Shown here in pieces: positions 32,283-38,105 of a stretch of 38,105 nt of DNA; positions within the stretch are counted from its first letter, which is position 1, and every line of letters starts with the position of its first letter. Position numbers and translations under genes: made by a program. Under the pieces are notes generated by a model, which did no database searches, was not told the origin of the DNA, and saw only the letters and a program-made list of their open reading frames with translations. This DNA is from Chloroflexota bacterium (GTDB taxonomy: Bacteria > Chloroflexota > Anaerolineae > Anaerolineales > Villigracilaceae), in the NCBI GenBank assembly GCA_019873655.1, contig JAIOAU010000025.1, forward strand, positions 1 through 38,105, given 5' to 3'.

Positions 32283-32708
32283 ATGAGTCGTGGATTGAAC
32301 AAGGTCATGATCATCGGCCACCTGGGGCGCGACCCGGAAATGCGCTACACTCCCTCCGGCCGCCCCGTGACCACCTTCACGGTTGCCACCAGCCGCTCCT
32401 GGAACACCGCCGACGGCGAGCGGCACACCGAAACCGAGTGGTTCAACATCGTCACCTGGGGCAACCTGGCCGAGATTTGCAAACAATACCTGACCAAGGG
32501 CCAGCAAGTGTACATCGAAGGCCGTCTTCAAACCCGCCGCTGGGAAGATAAAGAAGGCGTCAAACACTCGACCGTCGAAGTGGTGGCCACCGAAATGATG
32601 ATGCTCGGCGACCGCCGCGAGGCCAATCATGGCCAGGCGGGCGAGGTCGTCAGCGCCGAAGAAGAAATCGAAAGCCAGGCCGAAAGCGAAGACGAATTTC
32701 CTTTCTAA
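32283..32708 (+). CDS. ssb: Single-stranded DNA-binding protein
   Basis: This 141-residue protein has an OB-fold (residues 1-108) beginning 'LNKVMIIGHLGRDPEMRYTP', with 'ETEWFNIVTWGNLAEICKQY' and 'VYIEGRLQTRRWEDKEG' following. The tail is short and acidic and ends in DEFPF, the interaction tip that recruits repair and replication proteins. It coats single-stranded DNA as a tetramer. AAGGAG precedes the ATG. The tail lacks the long Gly/Gln-rich linker common in other SSBs. Confidence 0.96.
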   Translation: MSRGLNKVMIIGHLGRDPEMRYTPSGRPVTTFTVATSRSWNTADGERHTETEWFNIVTWGNLAEICKQYLTKGQQVYIEGRLQTRRWEDKEGVKHSTVEVVATEMMMLGDRREANHGQAGEVVSAEEEIESQAESEDEFPF

Positions 32709-32729
32709 GCCTGGAATGGAGTTGCACCT

Positions 32730-33005
32730 ATGGATCGAATCGAAACCGAAATGGAAGTCGGGCAGGAACGTCGTTATTTTGCCCGCCCCAAAATTTGTCA
32801 GTTCTGCGCCGATAAGCATCTGGCGATTGACTACAAGCAAATTGATGTTCTGCAGCGCTTCATCACCGAAGAGGGCAAAATCCGCCCGCGCCGCCAGACC
32901 GGCACCTGCGCCAAGCATCAACGCCAATTGGCCAACGCCGTCAAGCGCGCCCGTCACATCGGCCTGCTGCCTTTCACCGGCAAAGACTGGGATCAAGATC
33001 GCTAA
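32730..33005 (+). CDS. rpsR: 30S ribosomal protein S18, zinc-ribbon type
   Basis: This 91-residue protein has the S18 core '[19 protein letters not shown]' and '[20 protein letters not shown]'. Cys23, Cys26, Cys60 and His63 form a likely zinc site, so it is the metal-binding form of S18, not the cysteine-free form that some bacteria switch to under zinc limitation. It follows ssb by 21 bases. The N-terminal 14 residues are acidic and longer than in E. coli. Confidence 0.96.
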   Translation: MDRIETEMEVGQERRYFARPKICQFCADKHLAIDYKQIDVLQRFITEEGKIRPRRQTGTCAKHQRQLANAVKRARHIGLLPFTGKDWDQDR

Positions 33006-33023
33006 TCGCTGCCTATCGTTACC

Positions 33024-33039
33024 GGGGCGTCCGCGCCCC
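33024..33039. repeat. Small hairpin after rpsR
   Basis: GGGGCG and CGCCCC pair with a 4-base loop in the 82-base gap between rpsR and the foldase gene. A GC-rich stretch follows. It has no T-run; it may be an RNA 3'-end structure. Confidence 0.35.
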
Positions 33040-33087
33040 CATTCCGCGCCGCCGCGCCTCGCGGCAGGCGCACGTTCGTGAGGTCGT

Positions 33088-34428
33088 ATGGCAAAGAACA
33101 GACCCGCTCGAGTCATCTCGAAGAAACACCTGGCACGCCTGGAACGCGAACGCCGTCAGGCCAGGGCGATTGTCATCGGCGCGATCGTCGTCCTGGTCGC
33201 TGTGATCGGCATGGTTGTTTACGCCGTGCTGGACAAGGCCTATTTCCAGGTTCGGCGGCCGATTGCCCGCGTCAACGGCGAGAAAATCCTGGTCGGCGAG
33301 TTCCAGACGCGCGCCCGCATCCGCAAACTCGAACTGATCAACTACTACATCCAGTACTACCAGTTCGCCCTGATGTTCGGCATCACCGACCCGGCCACCG
33401 ACCCAACGCTGAGCGAAACCTTCCTCGAACTGCGCTCGCGGATGACGGCCGTCAACCTTGGCCCGGAAACGCTGGACGAGTGCATCAACGCCGTCCTCAT
33501 CCGCCAATACGCTGCGGCTCACGGCATCCAGGTCACCGAGGAGGATATCGAAAGACGCATCCAGGAATCCTTCAACTACTACCCGCAAGGGACGCCGACT
33601 CCCTCGCCGACGGCCACTCCGGTCGTCTATCCGACCCTCTCGGCCACCGACCTGGCCTTCGTGACGCCGACCTTCACCCCCACCCGCGTCCCGACCGCCA
33701 CCCCCGATCCGGCCGCCTCTCCCACCCCCGCCCCGACCGCGACCGCCACCTTGAGCGCCACTGCCACCGCCACCCCCACCCCGACCGAATATACCTTCGA
33801 AGGGTATCAGAGCAATTACCAGCAAGCGGTGGAATACTACCGCTCGACCATCGGCCTTTCGGAAGCCGATTTCCGCCGCATCTTCCACGAGGACGCTCTC
33901 TACCGGCAGCGGGTCTATGACATCATCACCGCCGACGTCCCCCGCGAACAGGAACAGGTCTGGGCGCGGCACATCCTGGTCATGGACGAAACCACCGCTC
34001 TGACGGTGCGCAACATGCTTCTGCAAGGCGCCGACTTCGCCGAGGTGGCCGCTCAATACTCGCTCGACACCAGCAACGCCACCTCCAGCGGCGACCTGGG
34101 CTGGTTCGGCCCCGGCAAGATGGAGGCCGCATTCGAAGAGGCCGCCTTTGCCCTCCAGCCGGGCGAAATCAGCCAGCCGGTGCAAACCCGATTTGGCTAC
34201 CATATCATCCAGGTCCTTGCCCGCCAGGTGCGTCCCCTCACCGAGGACGAATACCGCCAGGCGCGCGACAGGCACTTCGAAAACTGGCTGAAAGAGCAAA
34301 AAGAACAGGCCAACATTTACTACTACATCGATGTCGCCGCCAACTCACGCGAACTGTGGGCGCTGATTCCCCCGGACCCCGACCTGGATACGGAACTGCA
34401 AAAAGCCCTCTCGGGCATGGCCCCCTGA
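33088..34428 (+). CDS. PrsA/SurA-like foldase with parvulin domain
   Basis: This 446-residue protein has a basic cytoplasmic start, one membrane helix (about 27-49) and an extracellular chaperone part. The N-terminal chaperone segment begins 'PIARVNGEKILVGEFQTRAR'. A Thr/Pro/Ser linker of about 65 residues (about 172-235, repeats of TPTP and TATP) interrupts it; such linkers are common in Anaerolineae secreted proteins. The parvulin peptidyl-prolyl isomerase domain (about 291-380) has 'WARHILVMDETTAL', 'SGDLGWFGPGKMEAAFEEAA' and 'TRFGYHIIQVLAR'. It probably helps fold exported proteins. GAGGTCGT precedes the ATG. Confidence 0.9.
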   Translation: MAKNRPARVISKKHLARLERERRQARAIVIGAIVVLVAVIGMVVYAVLDKAYFQVRRPIARVNGEKILVGEFQTRARIRKLELINYYIQYYQFALMFGITDPATDPTLSETFLELRSRMTAVNLGPETLDECINAVLIRQYAAAHGIQVTEEDIERRIQESFNYYPQGTPTPSPTATPVVYPTLSATDLAFVTPTFTPTRVPTATPDPAASPTPAPTATATLSATATATPTPTEYTFEGYQSNYQQAVEYYRSTIGLSEADFRRIFHEDALYRQRVYDIITADVPREQEQVWARHILVMDETTALTVRNMLLQGADFAEVAAQYSLDTSNATSSGDLGWFGPGKMEAAFEEAAFALQPGEISQPVQTRFGYHIIQVLARQVRPLTEDEYRQARDRHFENWLKEQKEQANIYYYIDVAANSRELWALIPPDPDLDTELQKALSGMAP

Positions 34429-34485
34429 TCTCTATCTGTTCAACAGACGCTCTCGACCTGGGCTCTTTGAACAAAATGACGGTTT

Positions 34486-34513
34486 CAAAAAGGGTGCTTT
34501 TGCACCCTTTTTG
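34486..34513. terminator. Strong bidirectional terminator
   Basis: CAAAAAGGGTGC and GCACCCTTTTTG form a perfect 12-bp stem with a TTTT loop; T-runs occur in the arms on both strands. It ends the rpsF-to-foldase transcription unit and marks the edge of the GC-rich core genes. Confidence 0.85.
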
Positions 34514-34566
34514 CGTTGGACGCTAGCAGAAGCGTCTGCCGTCCCAAAAAATATGACATTCATCAC

Positions 34567-34595
34567 TTGCTTCTCCCTCCCCATGTCTGTACAAT
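34567..34595 (+). promoter_or_regulatory. Candidate promoter in front of the gene remnant
   Basis: TTGCTT, a 17-base spacer and TACAAT lie 44 bases before the ATG at 34640. The spacing is ideal; the -35 is only a partial match. Confidence 0.4.
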
Positions 34596-34639
34596 AACGT
34601 TCAATAACATCCGACGACCACTCATCAGGGCGGAAAACG

Positions 34640-35032
34640 ATGCGTCCTCGTCTCCGGCAGCGAATGCGTATCCCTGCTCAAGATTGTCTTCCCGCCGACT
34701 CCCCGCGCGCCTGGCGGGGGCCGATCGGCGCGGCGACGGCCTACGCCCTCGAGCAGCAGCGCCGCCGCGAAGAAGAGGAAGCCCCCGCCGCCGCTTTCAA
34801 CGCCAGTCAACGCGCCATGGACGCGGCCGGGCTGAGCACCAAACATCACCTACCGGTCATCGAATACGACGGTCCGCCTCCCGCCGCGGCCCATCCGCCC
34901 AGCAGCCTGTGCCCCCGCCGCCCGGCCTCCCGCTCGACTGCTACTGGGCCTGATATAAGAAGAGATGCAAGATGGTGGATTTTTGAGAATTGGGATCGGC
35001 TGAAAGCAGAAGAAAGTGAGAACGAGGAGTAG
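34640..35032 (+). pseudogene. Possible remnant of a larger secreted protein
   Basis: The frame gives 130 residues with low-complexity content: a helix-forming stretch 'ALEQQRRREEEEAPAAAFNA', then 'AGLSTKHHLPVIEYDGPPPA' and Pro/Arg/Ser-rich text, ending 'WWIFENWDRLKAEESENEE'. Between about 34890 and 34950 the +1 frame reads more naturally as a proline-rich linker (PVPPPPGLPLDCYWA then stop). That suggests a frameshifted tail of a larger protein whose front is missing. It could also be a short real gene. GC-rich codon use contrasts with the next genes. Confidence 0.35.
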
Positions 35033-35116
35033 AATAGAGAAGAATCAGGGGAAAATCCGCCCGCTGAAACACCCTCATTGGAACCATTGTAATCATCGTT
35101 GACCTGACAGCAACTA

Positions 35117-36010
35117 TTGGTGATCGAAATGAGACATGGATTACAAGACCTCGCCAGCCACATGCTATTACGTTTATTCCTTTGTTTTCTCCTGTGGGAA
35201 AATATGGGGTGTACCAATATGCCTTCAGATGCAAGCACAACGACTCAGTCGCTTGGATTTTCTATTCCGTCACCAACCGATGTAGGTGCTTCACCTGAAA
35301 CGGCTGGAGAAGTACTCTGGTTATTGAGTACCAATGGCGAATGCGACTTACCTTGCTTTTGGGGAATTGTGGTAGGGGCCACTCCTTGGAGCGAAGTTGA
35401 AACCTGGATGAATGAGATCGGCACTATATATTACGATCCGATTTTTTATCAGGACGGCGACTACCCTGCATACTCTATTCCCTTTCAGATGTCTGTTGTC
35501 TCATCCGACGGGAGTCGAAAGGCCGCTTTTTCCTTACATGTCACGGTCGGTAATGACCTGGTTCAAAGGGTACAGTTCGTCGTCTATGAAGAGGCTGATG
35601 TTCTAGAAGAATACTTCTTCAAATATTCACTGCAAGGAGTTTTTCGAACTCTTGGCGCCCCCAATCAAGTCTTTCTAAACGTTACACCCACTGACCATAC
35701 GTATTCTACGTACGACCTATTGGTTTTTTATGAAGAAGAAAAACTTGCTCTGGACATATCTGCAAATAACGAAAACCGCGATGTTGTTTGTCCTCAGCTT
35801 TCGGACAGCGGCAGTGTGGTTTACTTAAGATTATCCGTCACTAATCCAAACAGTAATTTGACGATCCAACCCCCCGATTGGATTCCTTATACGGCCACTG
35901 AATATTGGCAGACGATTGAAGAAGTGTTGGGAATAGACGAACAGACTTTCTATCAGCAGATACTTGCTAATCGTTCCGCTTGTTTCGATATCGTTCAGAC
36001 TGAACCATAG
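35117..36010 (+). CDS. Putative secreted lipoprotein, unknown function
   Basis: This protein of up to 297 residues has a hydrophobic segment (MLLRLFLCFLLWENMGC) ending in a lipobox-like Cys, so the N-terminal 11 or more residues before it may not be translated; starts at 35117 (TTG/GTG type), 35129 (ATG) or later are possible. The mature part has 'NGECDLPCFWGIVVGATPWS' with paired cysteines and 'YSLQGVFRTLGAPNQVFLNV'. The fold is unknown. Codons are visibly AT-richer than in the core genes. It is the first of three lipoprotein genes in a row. Confidence 0.65.
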   Translation: MVIEMRHGLQDLASHMLLRLFLCFLLWENMGCTNMPSDASTTTQSLGFSIPSPTDVGASPETAGEVLWLLSTNGECDLPCFWGIVVGATPWSEVETWMNEIGTIYYDPIFYQDGDYPAYSIPFQMSVVSSDGSRKAAFSLHVTVGNDLVQRVQFVVYEEADVLEEYFFKYSLQGVFRTLGAPNQVFLNVTPTDHTYSTYDLLVFYEEEKLALDISANNENRDVVCPQLSDSGSVVYLRLSVTNPNSNLTIQPPDWIPYTATEYWQTIEEVLGIDEQTFYQQILANRSACFDIVQTEP

Positions 36011-36044
36011 GCGGGAAGATATACCACGAGGGAGATTGATAAGA

Positions 36045-36500
36045 ATGGATAAGAATCCACTTCGGCGCTTGTCTTTGGGGATAGGACTATGGGTATGGAT
36101 GATACTCCTCGGAACTATAGCAGGATGTACAGGAAATGTTTTGGTCACAGAAGAACAGAGAGAGGCAGAATATATGTGTACAGGAGACTATATTGGTCTG
36201 AATCAAAATGCTCCGGCATGGGCAACTGATACGATAGTTATTGTGGCTGCAACTTTCCAGAAAGGCTCATATTTTGATCATGATAGAAATCCACAGAATG
36301 GGGATTCGGTTGCATTGTGTGCATGGTTGGAAGATAACCAGGAAAGTTCATTCTCTTGTGAGAGAGTGGGGATAGGTCGCCATATGAATTTCCATGGTTA
36401 TCGATTTACAGTTCTGAGCATTCGATTACCCAGTGGCAAACCTGAACCAGATGGATCTGTAACAATATGTGTTGAACCGATCACGGCTGGATCGGATTAA
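36045..36500 (+). CDS. Putative lipoprotein, unknown function
   Basis: This 151-residue protein starts with a lipoprotein signal (LGIGLWVWMILLGTIAGC). The mature part is short and beta-rich, containing 'WATDTIVIVAATFQKGSYFD', 'SVALCAWLEDNQESSFSCER' and a final 'SVTICVEPIT', with five cysteines after the lipid anchor (four of them in possible disulphide pairs). GGGAG lies before the ATG at 36045, which decides the start although the frame is open back to 35964. No family is recognised. Confidence 0.65.
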   Translation: MDKNPLRRLSLGIGLWVWMILLGTIAGCTGNVLVTEEQREAEYMCTGDYIGLNQNAPAWATDTIVIVAATFQKGSYFDHDRNPQNGDSVALCAWLEDNQESSFSCERVGIGRHMNFHGYRFTVLSIRLPSGKPEPDGSVTICVEPITAGSD

Positions 36501-36546
36501 AATCATCAATGCGCCTATCTAGAGATCTTGTGGCTTTGCCCCCAAT

Positions 36547-36624
36547 CCGGGGATGGTTCGTGCGTCCAATTTTTCCGCGGCTTGTAATCCTCCAACCCGG
36601 GACCGGGGTGACGCACCTCCCCGG
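36547..36624. repeat. GC-rich structured island with complementary ends
   Basis: CCGGGG...GTGCGTC (36547-36566) pairs with GACGCAC...CCCCGG (36610-36624) around about 43 bases. The block is GC-rich inside AT-rich surroundings. It may be a small non-autonomous insertion or an RNA hairpin. The 212 bases between the flanking lipoprotein genes contain no gene I can support. Confidence 0.4.
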
Positions 36625-36712
36625 CCAGCCGCCGACCTCATGCCCTAATTTTTGGGAGATATCTTCCGTTTTTTATTCGATTCCTCCAACCAACAGCAGG
36701 TAGACAATTCTT

Positions 36713-37876
36713 ATGCCCAAACCACAACTCTGCTTTATCGCATTGCTGGTTATATTAGTTGCGGGATGTATAACAGGCAACAAGCCGATCCCTGCTTCGA
36801 TTCCGCCGCGCGGCGACCATTCATCTGAAGTCTCGCCACTTCCCTTGCCGACGGAAAGTCCTGCGCCCACCCTTAACTTGATGGAGGACGAAGAGCATAG
36901 GATCGTCGCTGTTTCTTTGGTTTTGGAGGAGGAGACTCTGGCATTAAACATGGTGGACGTTGATACGGGTCTATCTGAGGAGTTGATTCGAGATGCGCAT
37001 TATTTGACATGGACGGCAGATGGTTGTGGAATTCTGATTAGAAGAGCGGATTCGGGCAACCTAGAAGAAATAGACACGCGAGGGAATGTCCTTAGAGAGG
37101 TCTCGAGTTTACCGAGACAATATGGCGAAACCATATCCCCCGATCTCAACTGGATTGCGTATTTATCTGTTGGCGGATATCAGGACTACGATCATTACGA
37201 GATTCAGAATGTAAATGTCATCTCAGTAGACGGGTTGTCTGGGCCTTATACGCTTACCCAAAATGGCGGCGCGCGACAGGCCGCCTGGTCTCCTGATAGC
37301 CAATGGATAGCGTACAGCGATTATGACATGGACGCTGTACAGCAACTATTCATTTCACACGCAGACGGCAGCAACAAAAGACAATTGTCTGCTTTTACTG
37401 ATAGCAACCTTAGCATTATTTCTTATCAGTGGTCCCCAAACGGACAAGCAATCACTTTTGTACAAAGTTCTTCGAACTCAAGTTATCTGGGGATCATCAA
37501 CCTTGAAAATCAAGAGATCACATTTTATGGGTTTACAGCAATAGGGCGTTTTTGGTGGCATTCAGAGACAACCATAATTGCTCAAGTGATCCCGCAAGGT
37601 GTCCCAATCCAACATTCTGCCGATGTGGCAATTGTAAGGATCGACACACTAACAGGGCGCATTCATGAAATATTGATGGCAGCCTTACTCCCACAAAGAA
37701 ACATATGGCTACCTGGACCTATTGATGCAGAAACCATAGGCTTCTTCTCGTCCAACAACTTTTACCTGTTGGACCTTTCAACACAACAATATTCCATTGC
37801 CTTTAATCTGGATGGCGAAATCCTTGCCTGGAGTGCAGCCCCGCCTCATATGCAAGAACACAACTGCCCTCCATAA
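36713..37876 (+). CDS. Lipoprotein with TolB-like beta-propeller
   Basis: This 387-residue protein starts with a lipoprotein signal (CFIALLVILVAGC) and a Pro/Ser/Thr linker. The rest shows beta-propeller repeats of the PD40/TolB type: 'YLTWTADGCGILIRR', 'ETISPDLNWIAYLSV', 'AAWSPDSQWIAYSDYD' and 'YQWSPNGQAITFVQS'. Such proteins sit on the outer face of the membrane and bind partners. Codon use is AT-rich like its neighbours. Role unknown; six or seven blades are likely. Confidence 0.75.
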   Translation: MPKPQLCFIALLVILVAGCITGNKPIPASIPPRGDHSSEVSPLPLPTESPAPTLNLMEDEEHRIVAVSLVLEEETLALNMVDVDTGLSEELIRDAHYLTWTADGCGILIRRADSGNLEEIDTRGNVLREVSSLPRQYGETISPDLNWIAYLSVGGYQDYDHYEIQNVNVISVDGLSGPYTLTQNGGARQAAWSPDSQWIAYSDYDMDAVQQLFISHADGSNKRQLSAFTDSNLSIISYQWSPNGQAITFVQSSSNSSYLGIINLENQEITFYGFTAIGRFWWHSETTIIAQVIPQGVPIQHSADVAIVRIDTLTGRIHEILMAALLPQRNIWLPGPIDAETIGFFSSNNFYLLDLSTQQYSIAFNLDGEILAWSAAPPHMQEHNCPP

Positions 37877-38031
37877 GCATCCGCGGCAATAAAGATGGCG
37901 ACAACCGGTATCCGCGCCTTACTTTTCCATGGCGCCGACGCCAACTACATCGGACCATCGACAGAATGGGAAGAGCTCTTGTTATGAAACATAAGGCTCA
38001 TCTTGAGAAAGAGTGATGGTACACTATAGGC

Positions 38032-38105
38032 ATGGAATTTCCGATCACCGACCTCCTGAGCGCAGAAGAAAGTGAACGCTGGATTTTGGAACACTTTCAT
38101 CCTGA
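38032..38105 (+). CDS. Transposase, 5' end only
   Basis: The last 74 bases encode 24 residues starting MEFPITDLLSAEESERW and continuing to HFHP at the window edge. This matches the N-terminus of transposases with a following zinc ribbon (IS1595/ISXO2-like style, FPITDL...W...HP). Only the start is visible, so the family call rests on a short stretch. Positions 37877-38031 before it hold no supported gene and no terminal inverted repeat that I can identify by eye. Confidence 0.5.
   Translation, partial: MEFPITDLLSAEESERWILEHFHP

Noticed and set aside
36509-36703. 64-codon open frame between the lipoproteins
   Set aside because: It runs through the GC-rich repeat block, has no ribosome-binding site and no protein-like features.
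37895-37987. 30-codon frame (LLFHGADANYIGP segment) resembling an ankyrin fragment
   Set aside because: It is too short and weak to call a gene remnant; the resemblance rests on a few residues.
38003-38030. TTGAGA - 16 bases - TATAGG as a transposase promoter
   Set aside because: The -10 would end one base before the ATG, so transcription would start inside the gene.
1-38105. CRISPR array, phage genes or rRNA
   Set aside because: No direct-repeat/spacer pattern, no phage structural or integrase genes and no rRNA-like stretch were seen on either strand.

Overview
The window looks like a chromosomal segment of a Chloroflexota bacterium, most likely class Anaerolineae. The core genes are GC-rich. 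A secreted foldase carries the Thr/Pro/Ser 'TPTP' linker that is common in that class. The F0 b subunit carries a delta-type tail, complex I is of the two-NuoM type, and several small lipoproteins are lineage-type unknowns. No rRNA, tRNA or CRISPR array is visible. This placement is inference from protein style; no search was run.

Layout: 1-3770 (+) holds a HEAT-like protein, rpsO and pnp. 3819-7228 holds an MFS transporter (+) converging on a GNAT acetyltransferase/murE pair (-). 7300-9678 (-) is an F0-only ATP synthase operon (atpZ-type, atpB, atpE, atpF with a delta C-terminal domain); no F1 genes follow. 9714-18974 (-) is a complex I cluster with membrane-arm genes only, nuoA-H-J-K-L-M1-M2-N; nuoBCDEFG and nuoI are absent. 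19095-21465 holds a lipoprotein (-) divergent from an ATP-grasp ligase overlapping a GNAT gene (+). 21521-25751 holds a 48-residue membrane peptide (-), a tryptophanase (+), a phosphodiester glycosidase (-), a Rieske oxygenase (+) and a degenerate histidine-kinase-like protein (+). 25790-30671 (-) is secG, a solute-binding protein, a hypothetical, an M20 dipeptidase and a DUF1385 protein. 30734-34428 (+) is a PHP phosphoesterase, then rpsF-ssb-rpsR and a PrsA/SurA-like foldase. From 34514 to the end the DNA becomes visibly AT-richer and holds a gene remnant, three lipoproteins of unknown role and the start of a transposase, so it reads as an accessory region.

The most interesting system is the complex I cluster. 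It has two adjacent, divergent NuoM antiporter-like subunits, and NuoL has an extra stretch of roughly 30 residues in its C-terminal lateral-helix region. That is the signature described for '2M' complexes proposed to carry a fourth pumping subunit. In the second NuoM the conserved TM7 lysine (E. coli K234) is replaced by Leu222, so whether this extra subunit pumps is an open question. The locus carries only the membrane sectors of both complex I and ATP synthase; their soluble sectors must be encoded elsewhere. Several genes here have TATAAT-like boxes, mostly preceded by TGn, only 6-9 nt before the ATG, which implies leaderless mRNAs.
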